DNA of 64,000 bases from Onchidella celtica (GCA_963931925.1 OZ007572.1:27215191-27279190); one strand, 5' to 3'. Counted from the first letter of the stretch, positions 12,328 through 24,260 are shown. Translations and numbers: made by a program. The notes: generated from the letters alone by a model not told the origin.

Positions 12328-14842
12328 GGTTTCATGGGTCTCCTGAACTATTCTATTTTTGTTGCATACAGTGTTTCTCCATTACACAGCAGAAAACACT
12401 GATGTTGATGTCCATTGATCTCTTGTCCAAAGAGGGAAGGAGAAACAGTAAACACGTAATGGAGATTCGCATTGGGGGGGGGGGGCGCAACTACAGTAAT
12501 ACATGGATGTTGTTGCTATTGTTGTTGTTGTTTTCATTGGTCTGTTGTCCAGACATTAAAAAAAGAACAACTGTTAACAAGAGAAGGTGTTTAATGCATA
12601 CAGCACTAAGGCTAAGTCAATATAATATGGCGTATCCAAAAAGTTGTATGTAGCAAAGCATCGCGTAAGAACTAATACAGAAACGACACAATCAAACACA
12701 AAGGAAAAGGAAAGACTTTGGCTGATACTAACTGCGAGTCAAGTCTACTTTGCCTCAGTTTCAGTACGATAATGTGACGTGTGGAGTTGTTCAAGATCTG
12801 GGGCAGTAGTGAGACTGTAACAACTTAGTCTGACCCGTTAGTTCATTCGAAGAAAGTTCAAGTCTGATCCCAAGACGGGATCCAGACGGCGCAAAACAGA
12901 CTTGAATCTGTGTGCGCTACCAGCACTAATGATTCCCCATAAAGGGCGGTGTTTTATCTACCTTGTATACACTTTGCTACCATAAACGTCAGTAAAATTG
13001 GGTGGAGCCAACAACTTTTCGTGTGAGAACGTGCCGGAGATCTTGTAGAGAAATGATTATCAAACTTCCTTGGATGAGTCAGCGAAGAGAATGTCTGAAT
13101 ATTGTAAATCGGCGAGTGGAGAAGAAAATTCAATTGCAGACCTGCCAAAGTGCCCTATATTTTACTGGACTGTTTTGTGTTAACATGTGAGTAAGGATAT
13201 GAGAAATACTTTTTTTAAACAACACGAAACAATTAATAATGTCAGTTTTTCGGATAAGAGTCAATCTAGTAAATCGCAAGACAGTGATGAAACCCGAGAC
13301 ACGAGATACCGAGACGGTTCAGTTCGCCAAATTCCGTCCGTCGACTTGCGCGCGTATTATCTATGTCAACAGTGCAACAATTCGCAACATACCCTTTCCA
13401 TTCCTTCTTTCACTACATGTCCACAACATTGCGCGCGTATAAACACTCACAGAGCTCTGTGGTACTAGTTCTTTTCGTTCAGTTATGGAGGGGCGTGGTG
13501 CGAGTTGTGGCATTGTTGACATGGATGGTATGCACTGAAGGAATTTGGCGAATTGAACCGTGTCTACTGTCAGTATCCCGTGTCTTGGATTTCGGTATGG
13601 TCCTCACGACCCCCGTGTCTCACAAGAAGAAAAAAAACAAATAATAACAACATAGACTCTGACTTGTTCAATACGGAGCCAGCCTCAATCCCATAAAAAT
13701 AATTTCAGGCAAAATGTAAACGAAACCAAGATTTTTCTGCTACACAGCAACATCCAAGCTGTGGGGGCTTTAGCTGTGAAGAAAAACGGCTCCAGCCGAT
13801 AGGGTCTGTAATCCACAAATCCTATTTTTCCTCGGCTGGATCTGACTTTCGCAATTGCGAAATTCTTTCAGGGCCGTAGCAGCGGCGGTATCTCACTGTA
13901 GAGCAGTGTTTCGTAGCGTCAGGGTGTTTTTTTTTTTCACCCATTCAGACTGTCTAGGAATCAGTGCCTCGCCTATTCCCACCCCACTCCTCCTTTTCCG
14001 CGACCCCAACATACAAAGTAAAAGCCAACAGAAAACCTCAAAAAAAAACAAAAAACACTGAAGCAATAGCGATCGCGTCCCTGACAACGGATGCACTTCC
14101 GTTGTTGTTGATGATGAAGTCACAGTGGTTACTCTTCTTTCCAATAGGCCTAACCTTTACGGACAGGAAAGAGGTGTGGAAAGACTGGAGATAATCCTTC
14201 AGACCTGAGCGCGGGGGTCAGTATGAAATACACTGTCGCTTTGAAATCACATCCTTCTTCCATTATTACTTTAGTATGATCGTAGAAAGTCTCCCTGACT
14301 AGTGAACTATCACAGTAATAGTGTCTGGTGTGTAAAGGCCCTGTTGTTTGTTTAATTACATAGTCGCATTTCTATACCCCGACTCGATTTTCATCTATTT
14401 CACTTCGGGCTCTATAATAATAATAATAACATGGGGTTAAACTGGAACTTCAGTCATAAGCGGCGCTGCTCTAGCAGAGCAGACAATCAGAACAGCTGGA
14501 TACATAATTTCATGGTCATCCGTGACCAAAGGAAACCCCACAAATAACAATAACACAAACCAAGATGCCACTTTTTCCGAAAATTTCCGGAAATCCGCAA
14601 ATTATGGTATCTCCACTGAAATGTAAAATCTCGCCCGGAAATTTAGCTTAGTGCTCAAGATGGCAAAGAACGTATTGCGAAAGAGGTTGATTTAACAGAT
14701 TTTTATGGTTATTTACGAGATTCCTTGAGACATACTTTATGGTATGGGCCTTTTCCCTTTTAACTTCACTTTCATCTGATCTTATTTACAGGGACCTGAG
14801 GGCTGACGACTAGAACAAAGTAAAATAACCAACAAAAAACTG
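12328..14842. other. Non-coding, no gene recognised
   Basis: Several frames of 60-100 codons exist on both strands but none carries a recognisable motif or matching splice sites. A G run at 12474-12484 and an AP-1-like TGAGTCA near 13075 were noted. Confidence 0.45.
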
Positions 14843-14905
14843 TGAAAGGCGCAAAGTGGCCGGTGCCGTCCCGACGTGCCGTTAAACCCAAAACTCAAAC
14901 TCAGA
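14843..14905 (+). repeat. SINE-like 3' end with AAACTC tail, copy A
   Basis: GTGAAAGGCGCAAAGTGGCC, then a GTCCCGACGTGCCGTTAAAC block and a CCAAAACTCAAACTC tail. The same block is at 20430-20503. The GTGGCCG..GTC..GACGTGC core resembles the longer SINE copies elsewhere in the window, so this may be a subfamily of them. Confidence 0.55.
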
Positions 14906-15528
14906 CGCAAAAAGTCCTAGAGAATGTTCCTATCTAGTTCCAGTTTCTCATTAGCTTTCATTTCTTCCTCTCAAACCTACCTTGCAGTATCCATCACGAC
15001 TGTGCCGCTCTCACGCATGCGTCACTTCTCAGCTATTTTCTCTGCCGGAGTTACGTTTGTCTTTTTTATTTTTCTTACACCGCTGCAATACAAAACAAGA
15101 GGCCTCTTCTCCTCCATCTTGACGCTCTCGGCTCAGGGAAAAGCCTGTTCCGGGAGGACAGACAAAATGGCTGATATTTGCGACAATTATACCTCCTTTT
15201 TAAAAAAGTTTTCCTTGGGAACGACGTAATTACCAAATAATTTAAAGAGGGAAGATGGCATAGCAAGAAGAGAGATAAGGGAGAGAGAGAGAGGAGGGGG
15301 GGGGGGGGGTAACAGGGGAGACAATAATAGGCGTTGAAAAGGTAAATGATTTTCTCCCTTCATCTTCTCTTATGCCTAATTATCCTTAATGTCCTCGTCT
15401 TCCCGGCTTCCTAGGTTAGTTTTTCTTTATGAGAAAGGCATGTTCGTGCATTATACAGAAGATATTCTTGCACACAAAACAACAAAAGAGACAACCAAAG
15501 CAGTGCATGGTCATTCATAAAATACGTA
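14906..15528. other. Non-coding, poly-G tract at 15295-15309
   Basis: No gene supported. Short opposing frames at 14924-15266 overlap and lack family features. Confidence 0.45.
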
Positions 15529-15815
15529 CACTGGGAGTGGGAGGGACCGAGCGCTTGCCCTCAGCATATCGCCACTTTAGTTCTTGTTCCTTCTATCTCT
15601 ATTTTCTGAAAAACTGGAGATCTTTTAGTATGTACAAGAGGTGTAACAAATGCACACTTGTTTAAAATGCGTTGTGGCACTTGCCGAGCTGTTTCACAGT
15701 CCCGATTTATTGTAACCCTCTGTCATAATACTAAAGCGGTAAACGTTTAACGATGAATTTCTCAGTTGTGCAAAAAGTGGAGTTGTAACAAACAAGAACT
15801 ATGGTCGCGGAGAGG
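15529..15815 (+). mobile_element. hAT-like MITE, copy A
   Basis: Shares ordered blocks with the element at 18773-19093 (opposite strand) and 39600-39785: GTTCTTGTT, CTGAAAAACTGGAGATC, GTTTAAAATGCG, GAGCTGTTTCACAGT, AAACGTTTAAC, TGCAAAAAGTGGAGT, AACAAACAAGAAC. The two inner ends are inverted copies of one another (GTTCTTGTTC.../...AACAAACAAGAAC). The left limit CACTGG is placed by analogy with copy B; the right limit is blurred by a poly-G run. Confidence 0.6.
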
Positions 15816-16109
15816 GGGGGGGGGGCGCACATGAAGGGAAGGAGGTGGGTTCTAGCGTCCGTGCACTTCTGAATAACAGCAGCGAATGAAAAAGTGTGTT
15901 TTTATTTTTATTATTATTATGGTATCATTTTTTTATTTTTTTTTGGTTTGTTTTGAGATTATAAGTTGTAGTCCAAAATATAATCAAAATCAAATCCAGG
16001 CTCTTTCTACTGAAAGAGTCCAGTAGTCCACCCAAAATACCATGTAAATCTTCAGAAGATATTACAGGCTTTGTCTTGACTGGTTCAACGTTTGATCGGC
16101 CGTGTGTGC
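15816..16109. other. Non-coding spacer
   Basis: AT-rich, no supported feature. Confidence 0.5.
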
Positions 16110-16270
16110 GGGCAGATGGTTGTTTGACCGCCTCTGGTGGGGTCTCCTTCTGTCCTGTCTTTCTCTTTGTATTCTTATCTATCAGTCTTCTTTGCTTCTT
16201 TCCAGTAGTGTGGCCGTTACCATGTCAAAATGCTTTCTCCTAATCCTTAACCCAACTCATAATCCTGTCA
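16110..16270 (+). repeat. SINE-like dispersed repeat, copy 2
   Basis: Matches copy 1 block by block: GGTGGGGTCTCCTTCTGTCCTG, pyrimidine-rich body, CCAGTAGTGTGGCCGTTACC, ATGTC, TGCTTTCTCC, then a decayed AACCCAACTC tail. Confidence 0.5.
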
Positions 16271-17242
16271 AAGGCCGGTCAAATATCCTTTTTTTTTTTT
16301 TTAAAGGCGAATTGCGTGAAAATTAACAATTGTTTTAGAAATAAAAATGGTGTTTTTCTTTGTATGGAGAACATCGAAAGCGCTTCATTTACTAGATGTA
16401 ATTTTGTTATTAATTTTTTAAATTATTATATTTATAAATATTATATAAAGTTTTATTAGTTCACTAGATAGGATAGAGAGGCTCACTCTTGATTGACTCG
16501 GTAGTCAGAAATTAAATTTTTTTTTTAACTTGTAATATTCAATACTCCCTGAATGAGAAAGACAAAATTGAATACTGTAATTATTACGTGGCGCTCACAG
16601 TTGACCCAATGACCTAGTTAGTTTGATCAGAGGCAAGCAAAACAAATTATATAAAATTATATAGTGTGTTGTCTTATTTTCGTGTGTGCGTATGTGTGCG
16701 AGGGGGGCAGGGAGGCGGGGGCAGCAGGCAACTTAAGGAGCCAGATTGATGGGAAATCGGCGATTATTATATTTATTTATTTATTTTTCTAAATGTTGTA
16801 GCACGGAAATAGCCCAAATTAAGAGTTGTAATCGCTGCGTCCATGCCATTGTGTGGTTTACTTCCTGGTGTGATCCCATAGATATTGCCGGGAAAAAATA
16901 ATTGTGCAGTGTTGCTTTAGGGCGATTATGGTTACAATTACCGTAAGAATGATTGTTTGTATATCATGTATTTTCGTTGTACCGTACGTGACAGACAGTT
17001 CGGACGCTAGGTCTTGAAGATCTTTGCACCAGCAAGTGAATTGCGAAATCGGACGGTAGTGGGTAGTTAGAATAATAGACGGAGCCACAGTGCTGTAAAA
17101 CAAACCGTTATTCAATTCCCCAGTGCGTAAGAAAACCTGCCGATGGGCTGAGACAGTTGTTGGCCAGAGTCAAAGGGGAAATAGAAGAAGATGTGCAGAT
17201 TTTTAACGTTTGTTTAACTTTAATCTGTCGGTAGCTTTCATG
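16271..17242. other. Non-coding, no gene recognised
   Basis: AT-rich; contains a T run at 16290-16302 and TTTA steps near 16770. Nothing else seen. Confidence 0.5.
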
Positions 17243-17720
17243 TCTTACGTCTGTCTGTCTGTCTGTCTGTCTGACTGTCTGTCTATCTGTCTCTCTCTCA
17301 CTGAGCTCTCCCTCTCTCATTTGTCTCTGTCTGTCTGTCTGTATGCCTGTCTGTCTCTCTCTCTCATTCTGCCTCCGCCTCTCGCTCTCCGTCTCTTCTG
17401 TTTGTCTCTGCCTCTTTCTTCTCTACTTTTTTCTCGTCTCTCTCTCCCTGTCTCTCTCTCTATCTCTCTCACTGATCTCTCCCTCTCTCGTTCTTCTGCC
17501 TTTCTGTCTGCATGCCTGTTTCTGTCTCTGTGCCTGCCCCCCCCCCTTTCTCTCTCTGTCTCTTCTCTCTCTCTCTTTCTCCCCCCCCTCTCTCTCTCTC
17601 TCTCTCTCCCTCTCTCCCTCTCTCTCTGTCTGTTTGTCTGTCTCTCTCTCTCTCTGAGGCCTCTGTCTCCTTTTCTTCTGTTTGTCTCTGTCTTTCTTCT
17701 CCAACTTTCTCCTTGCTTCT
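17243..17720. repeat. CTGT/CT-rich pyrimidine microsatellite region
   Basis: Mixed (TCTG)n and (CT)n arrays with repeated CTGTCTCT phrases. Long open frames on both strands (Ser/Leu-rich forward, Arg/Glu-rich reverse) follow from the composition. Confidence 0.9.
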
Positions 17721-18772
17721 CTCTCCTCTCTGTCTCCACTTTGCCAAGTCTATGTTCTTTAAGGAGAACCAGACTTCATTCACCATTCAGTGAACAAACA
17801 CCATGTTCCCACTCAGGGGCCCAGCTTCTAGAGCGCTTAAGCCAGGTACGAGGGGCCACGGAATCGACCCCCCCCCCCCCCTCCAGTGAATGCAAGGTCT
17901 AGCTTAACTAATTTCATTTGTCATTTTTGAAACACTCAGTCGCCCGCCGGTCCAAACTTTGTCTTCGTCTCTGGTAATAATAGTCACAAAGCCCTGAAAA
18001 TAAACCAGGGATGATATGTACAGAATAGGAATGGACACGGCGATGTTATAGTTTGTTTGGTTGAAACATCTGAATAACAGATTACGTTTCCTTAATTTGA
18101 CTTGAAAGAGAAAACACGACAGCAAAGCTTTTAGCAAGTATTACGGTTAGCAGTACTATTTTGGTTTACAGTATTTATTTGTAGCCAGATAAAAGCCTAT
18201 TAATCAGCATCCGCCCGTGTTTATAATTGTGTTTATGAAGCATTAACCCACTACTGGCAGTGACGCTTGTACTTTGATTAATACGAGAATGACGTTGGTT
18301 GCAGTCGAAAGAGAAGGGTAGAGTCAGGTGTATCAAACGTATGATTTGCAAACTTTTAGGTGGTGGTACCCTTTAACATTTTTGGCTGCTGGTGTCGCAA
18401 AATTGCTGCTTATATTGCTATATCTACGTGTGGAGCTGGTCACGGCTACTATTCCAAATGCGCTGTGTATTAACGTAAGCATTTATGCCCATCATTTATC
18501 TGAATCTGATTAGCAGCAGCCGTTTTTGACCATAGACCGTCCATCATTATGTGACCCTGGGGTCATTGAAAGAGTTCGTATCTCCAAGCTCAGTTTGGCT
18601 GCTATCGTGACGACATACTTTCTCCTAACGGAGACTCAAAACTCTCCAAGCTCACCGGTCACCGTGTATTTTTCCCGGCTGGATTCATGTAACTGAATGT
18701 TTAAGAATTGTTAACACTTTACCAGCTATTTCATTTTCGACCGCACTGTCTACCACGCTTCTATTCAACCAT
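17721..18772. other. Non-coding, no gene recognised
   Basis: Includes a C run at about 17870-17881 and a motif CAGGTGTATCAAAC near 18325 that is loosely hAT-end-like; the partner end was not found. Confidence 0.45.
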
Positions 18773-19093
18773 CACTGGGGTTGGAAAGGGTACATACTAT
18801 AGCGACTCCAGTGCTTGTTTGTTCCCACTCCACTTTTTGCACAACTTACTGAGAAATTCTCCATGTTGTTGTTAAACGTTTGCAGCTTTGGTATTACTAT
18901 AAAGATTTAGAATAAATCTGAACTGTGAAACAGCTTGATAAATGCCACAGCGCATTTTAAACAAGTGTCAAAAGTCTGCATTTAATTTGTTAGACCACTT
19001 CTGCATTAAAAAAAAAATCTCCAGTTTTTCAGAAAATGGAGATAGAACAAACAAGAACCAAGGTCGTACTGTGGTACCTTTTGAAAACCACTG
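18773..19093 (-). mobile_element. hAT-like MITE, copy B (most complete)
   Basis: Left end reads CACTGGGGTTGGAAAGGGTA; the right end on the other strand reads CAGTGGTTTTCAAAAGGTAC. Both continue into GCTTGTTTGTTC/TTCTTGTTTGTTC, then CTCCA(C/T)TTT(T/C)TG, so the imperfect terminal inverted repeats are about 65 bp. CAGTGG termini point to the hAT superfamily. No transposase is encoded. The expected 8-bp target duplication is not convincing. The interior matches copies A and C in reverse. Confidence 0.65.
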
Positions 19094-20429
19094 GTCTACA
19101 TAATAAAGCTGGACATTCTTGTGTCGGTGTATTTGACTAAATTAAATCGGAAATGCAGGATACAAATCGGTGACGCCACTGAAATAGAATGCAATGCTGT
19201 GAAAACGAAAATTGCATTATGACTAATGTTTTGAACAAGCCGTCGGTTCCTCCCGGTAGTAATTAACTATTATGAAATACTTTCATTAATGTCGGAAACA
19301 ATTTCATTGAGGCTCGCTACTTCGGCCGTCTCGCAAATCAGTTTACTTGTTGTGTTTCAAAATATTGAATGCAGTGTCAGAGCGAACGAAAAAGCGTTGG
19401 CTTGGATCGAGGATACTCAGTCAAAATTAGAAGCAGTTTAATGAAATTTATAGTTCATTAGGTCATTGTTACAAGGGAAATTAGTGGAGCCGAAATTGTA
19501 TGGAATATAATATAATGTAACCCATTTTAAAGTTAGCTATTTTGGGGAAAGGCCACTTGTAAATGTAAACGGAAACCTGTTGTTGTGATGCCAAAGGATA
19601 AATTGCAGTTCTCTAATTTTGGTGATATGAGATTCTTTTGGTGGGCGTAAAATAACTTAGTAAGACAATTATTGAACATATTCATATATATATATATATT
19701 TTTTTTTTTTTACTTTACCATTCAGTACTCCTGTTTGTAATCATTCTATTTGGAATCTTGCGTTACAATAATATATTTGTTTACATACATTGTTAATCGT
19801 GGATGCTTTCCTCCAGCGAATGTCCAGACTTTGTTTGCATTGCGTTTTGTTAAAATTTTGTCGCCGGTAGATGTATCTGCGAAAATAAAACTAAAAAAAA
19901 AAACAAAAACAGAAATACTCTGACGCACTTGGAAATCCGCACTGCCACAAATATCATAATTATGGTATGTTCTCCTGAAACAAACATTTATCATCTTGTT
20001 TGTAATCCATTTCAACTGAACGTTAATTCTTTCACCGTGAAAGCGAATGATCTCAAGTTATTAAAATTAATTGAAAATGCGATGTTTATGTCGGATTTGC
20101 AAGCGCCTGAGCCACTGCATTGTTGTACAAACACTTGAACCGATTTGTTGAGTGATAGGTCATAATTATGATTGTGACCTTCCTTGTCATGCAAATGACG
20201 GTTATGATCGAAAGAGAAACACTTTGAGCCGTGGCTTGCCATGTTTCCTGGAGACATACCCCTGCAAGATCAACAAGTAGTAAGGCTCGAGTATTTTAAT
20301 GTTTATCAGTGCAGGGATGTAAACTCACTACTACTGTCAACTGTTAAGTTCAGGTCTGTCCACGCAACTTTGATCTTATTTTATGAGAATCTGAAATCTG
20401 AAAATTAAGCCAAAGCAAGATAATGAAAA
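19094..20429. other. Non-coding, no gene recognised
   Basis: AT-rich sequence with an AT dinucleotide run near 19686-19700. No supported feature. Confidence 0.5.
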
Positions 20430-20503
20430 AAAAAAAAGTGAAAGGCGCAAAGTGGCCGCGATTGTCCCAACGCCCCGTTAAACTCAAACTCAAAACTCAA
20501 ACA
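20430..20503 (+). repeat. SINE-like 3' end with AAACTC tail, copy B
   Basis: GTGAAAGGCGCAAAGTGGCC, GTCCCAACGCCCCGTTAAAC and an AACTCAAACTCAAAACTCAAAC tail, as at 14843-14905. Confidence 0.6.
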
Positions 20504-20510
20504 TGTTAAG

Positions 20511-20735
20511 AGGGGTATAGCAAAGCCCGGAACATCAGTGACAGCCAGTTGCTGCCAGCAATATGTATGTACACCAAGAAAAGTGCCGGCAAAAGCTGAC
20601 TGTGTCTGACCGGGCTTAGTATGATTGGGTTTTCCCGGATTTAATAAGAAAATATAGGAAATTTCGGTGTGCACTCTTTGTCTGCAGTGGCTGGCTGTGC
20701 CCGTTCCGGGCTCAGTGTGATAACCCCCTAATTCC
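20511..20735 (+). mobile_element. MITE with AGCCCGGAAC inverted ends, copy 1
   Basis: Left end GGGGTATAGCAAAGCCCGGA and right end (complement) GGGGTTATCACACTGAGCCC form imperfect TIRs of about 30 bp sharing AGCCCGGAAC. The interior (TTGCTGCCAGCA, AGCTGACTGTGTCTGACCGG, AAGAAAATATAGGAAATT) is shared with the copy in the Elk intron at 27221-27430. No coding capacity. Confidence 0.7.
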
Positions 20736-21164
20736 TCGCTGTGTTTGGTAATGTACATCTGTTTGTCAGCCTGCCCAGATTTTATGTCCATTCAGGCTAG
20801 TAACACACCAAGTCAAGTCCGTTTTGCACTGGGTTTTGACTCATGAATTCAACTTTCGTCGAATCAACCAGCCGGACAGTCTTGTCGCAGGCTCACAAAT
20901 ATGCAACATTCCGTTTAACTCCACAGTCCAAAATACTGCGGCAAAACTGACCCGTCTAAGCGCTCCATGGGCCTTAAGTCGAATTTCATCGCTTACAGAC
21001 GTTCCACATTCTCAGGTTGTTGGTGTTTTTTTTTTCTGCCTGTGGAGCTGAAGACGCCAAAAGTGTTCTACTGATGGGTTTATGATAATTATTATGTCAC
21101 CAGACACCAAATTATGACTATTATTATTATTTTTCTGTAAAGTTTCTTTCCTCCATTCAGACGG
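20736..21164. other. Non-coding spacer
   Basis: No supported feature. Confidence 0.5.
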
Positions 21165-21585
21165 TAATTGTTGGGTTAATTGTTGGGTTAATTGTTGGGT
21201 TAATTGTTAGGTTAATTGTTAGGTTAATTGTTGGGTTAATTGTTGGGTTAATTGTTAGGTTAATTGTTGGGTTAATTGTTGGGTTAATTGTTGGGTTAAT
21301 TGTTGGGTTAATTGTTAGGTTAATTGTTGGGTTAATTGTTAGGTTAATTGTTGGGTTAATTGTTGGGTTAATTGTTAGGTTAATTGTTAGGTTAATTGTT
21401 GGGTTAATTGTTGGGTTAATTGTTGGGTTAATTGTTGGGTTAATTGTTGGGTTAATTGTTAGGTTAATTGTTAGGTTAATTGTTGGGTTAATTGTTGGGT
21501 TAATTGTTGGGTTAATTGTTGGGTTAATTGTTGGGTTAATTGTTGGGTTAATTGTTGGGTTAATTGTTGGGTTAATTGTTTCTGT
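21165..21585. repeat. 12-bp minisatellite GGGTTAATTGTT, about 35 units
   Basis: Head-to-tail GGGTTAATTGTT units, some AGGTTAATTGTT, with no length variants visible. Because 12 is a multiple of three, the minus strand stays open and would read (I-N-P-T)n, but there is no domain or exon context on either side. Confidence 0.95.
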
Positions 21586-21699
21586 TCTACAAATCGCCAC
21601 TCTCCTTTTTTTTAAATTTTATTTTATTTACTTTTTGTTGTTGTTGTTTTTACTGGTGAATTTCATGTTTGAAGTTTACTGTAGTGTATTGTGTATATT

Positions 21700-21775
21700 T
21701 GAGGTCTTTATTTTAGGAGGTTCGCTGCCCTTGGCATTTACACCTCACATTACTTGTTTTATTATTTCTTGTTCT
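21700..21775 (+). repeat. Dispersed repeat, copy 1
   Basis: AGGTCTTTATTTTAGGAGGT followed by GCTGCCCTTGGCATTTACACCTCACATTACTTG matches 57566-57640 with small differences. Family unknown. Confidence 0.6.
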
Positions 21776-21829
21776 GGCGGGGGGGGGGGGGGGGATGATA
21801 TGGATAAATTTTAATCTATTAATTTCAAT

Positions 21830-22163
21830 TTTGCCCGGGCAGCGGCCTTTCGGCCTGCTCTTTACGATTTCCAACTGCCAAGGTATCTTTAACGGGCGCA
21901 ACCTGCACACGGGCCCTCCGAATTTTTTCGTCCTTACCCGAGAAGACTAGGTACTCGATCCTACCCCCCAATAGGACCAGGGACTCGAAAATATGAGAAA
22001 AATCCAATTTCCAAGAACTACTCGATCCTACCCCCAATAGGACCAGGGACTTGAAAATATGAGAAAAATCCACTTTCCAATATGCCTGCACTGCCCGGGT
22101 TTAGAACCCGAGACCCTTGGCATGAGAGGCGAGCACCTTGCCTCTAGACCACCTTGTCCCCTG
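21830..22163 (-). repeat. tRNA-derived SINE (reverse orientation) with internal 67-bp duplication
   Basis: On the minus strand from 22163 the sequence begins GGGGACAAGGTGGTCTAGAG, in which TGGTCTAGAGG fits an A box. GGTTCTAAACC some 40 bases on fits a B box, and flanking CGGG...CCCG pairs as a T-arm. The SINE body follows, in which a 67-bp block (CTCGATCCTACCCC...ATATGAGAAAAATCCA) is present twice in tandem (21952-22018 and 22019-22085). Confidence 0.7.
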
Positions 22164-22284
22164 TAGTGTATTGTGTTACATTCTCTTCATTTATGTTGAT
22201 TTTAGGGCTTTGCAAGATACAACTTTCTGCTGTCTGTCTGTCTCTTCCAGCCAGTCTGTTTGTCTGTCAGTCTGTCCCCCCCTT

Positions 22285-23250
22285 TTTTTCTTGTTTTACG
22301 ATATGGCAGTTAAACTCGCAACCCTGCGCCTTTTTTTCTTGTTTTATGATATGGCAGTTAAACTCGCAACCCTGCGCCTTTTTTTCTTGTTTTACGATAT
22401 GGCAGTTAAACTCGCAACCCTGCGCCTTTTTTTCTTGTTTTATGATATGGCAGTTAAACTCGTAACCCTGCGCCTTTTTTTCTTGTTTTATGATATGGCA
22501 GTTAAACTCGCAACCCTGCGCCTTTTTTTCTTGTTTTATGATATGGCAGTTAAACTCGCAACCCTGCGCCTTTTTTTCTTGTTTTACGATATGGCAGTTA
22601 AACTCGCAACCCTGCGCCTTTTTTCTTGTTTACGATATGGCAGTTAAACTCGCAACCCTGCGCCTTTTTTTCTTGTTTTACGATATGGCAGTTAAACTCG
22701 CAACCCTGCGCCTTTTTTTCTTGTTTTATGATATGGCAGTTAAGCTCGCAACCCTGCGCCTTTTTTTCTTGTTTTACGATATGGCAGTTAAACTCGCAAC
22801 CCTGCGCCTTTTTTTTCTTGTTTTACGATATGGCAGTTAAACTCACAACCCTGCGCCTTTTTTTCTTGTTTTATGATATGGCAGTTAAACTCGCAACCCT
22901 GCGCCTTTTTTTCTTGTTTTACGATATGGCAGTTAAACTCGCAACCCTGCGCCTTTTTTTCTTGTTTTACGATATGGCAGTTAAACTCGCAACCCTGCGC
23001 CTTTTTTTCTTGTTTTACGATATGGCAGTTAAACTCGCAACCCTGCGCCTTTTTTTCTTGTTTTACGATATGGCAGTTAAACTCGCAACCCTGCGCCTTT
23101 TTTTCTTGTTTTACGATATGGCAGTTAAACTCGCAACCCTGCGCCTTTTTTTCTTGTTTTACGATATGGCAGTTAAACTCGCAACCCTGCGCCTTTTTTT
23201 CTTGTTTTACGATATGGCAGTTAAACTCGCAACCCTGCGCCTTTTTTTCT
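22285..23250. repeat. 48-bp minisatellite, about 20 units
   Basis: Unit CTTGTTTTACGATATGGCAG + TTAAACTCGCAACCCTGCGCCTTTTTTT. Units are almost identical; the commonest change is TTTACGAT/TTTATGAT, a CpG-decay-type difference. 48 bp is 16 codons, so forward frames remain open (one reads FFLFYDMAVKLATLRL per unit). No start context, domain or conserved flanking exon supports a protein. Confidence 0.95.
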
Positions 23251-23879
23251 GCGTTTTGTTTTGTTTTGTTTTTAAATTTATTTATCTATGTTTTTACTTT
23301 ACGTCCCCAAGATGCATCTATATGCATGTTGAACAAGTGATTCAGGGAACCAGCCGCATTCCCAGTCATTTATTGTACTGTAAAGTGAAAAGTCCAACAT
23401 AAAACCACCAGATAACCTTGACATCTTGTTCGTCCTATTGGATGCACTGAGGGGGAAAATTGTGCCATTTGGATAAATTTGTTCATTTCTGGACGGAATC
23501 GGGTAACAGATTATGTCAGTGATCCAGTCTTGATATAGCCCAATTTGAGATAATCGTCCCTGCGTGAAAGTGTCATGCGTCCCGATTTTCGTTACTACTC
23601 AAAACTGCAACCCCCTAATTTTAATGCACTAAATTTAGACGTGCACGTATGTTTGAGGACTCAACTCCACTGCCGATGATGTCATTACTTACGCACTTCA
23701 AGGGAGTAGACAATCCTGTACGCATTTGCCAATCAATACGAAACCCAGGCCTGACAGAGCCGACGGGATTTCGCTTACAAGGAAGGACAGATCAACTCTA
23801 ATCCCTTTACTCGGTAGGGATGTGTCACTTTCGCTGTCTCAGACCCGGCTCTATGGAATCCCGTTCGGGTTTAAACTTC
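23251..23879. other. Non-coding spacer
   Basis: No supported feature. Confidence 0.5.
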
Positions 23880-24260
23880 CCGATTGCACACTGAGCGAAA
23901 GCAGGCTTGCGCGCGTGGTGGAAAAGTTCACGCGCTCGCGATAGATTTTCTTGTTTTAGTCCGTAGTCAATCGTCGCGTGCAGACAGCGCCAGCGCGCGC
24001 TATACATACGTATATCATTGTTTTGCGATCGGGATTTTTTTCCCCTTTACCCCACCTCGTCTTTATCCGAGCGCCAAAAGTTCATGGAGACAATTAAAGC
24101 GGCATTACTCTTCGATTTCAGACCAAGTAACGTCAGGCGGGATGGTGGCATTTGAGGGGAGCCGGCCTCTGACGTAATCGTGGCACCATTTTCTCGCACG
24201 CGCTTATCGATAAGGATATATAGCTCCTGTCACAAAGAATTTACTGCTTAATGTTTCAAA
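23880..24260 (+). promoter_or_regulatory. Candidate promoter with CRE and TATA motifs, possibly for Elk
   Basis: CpG-rich for this window (GCGCGCG, TCGCGATAG, GCGCCAGCGCGCGC). Two cAMP-response-type sites, TAACGTCA at 24128-24135 and TGACGTAA at 24170-24177, precede a TATATAG box at 24217-24223, which would place a start near 24245. It lies 2.6 kb before the Elk coding exon, which itself begins at a splice acceptor and so must have an upstream non-coding exon. The link to Elk is inference; no donor site for that exon could be fixed. Confidence 0.35.

Noticed and set aside
17108-17902. Ser/Leu-rich and Arg/Glu-rich frames up to 230 codons
   Set aside because: Compositional consequence of the CT-rich tract.
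21157-21600. 147-codon (I-N-P-T)n frame on the minus strand
   Set aside because: 12-bp minisatellite with a stop-free phase; nothing coding at either end.
22138-23402. Frames with 16-residue FFLFYDMAVKLATLRL repeats
   Set aside because: 48-bp minisatellite; the near-perfect nucleotide identity includes third positions and the T run, so there is no sign of protein-level selection.
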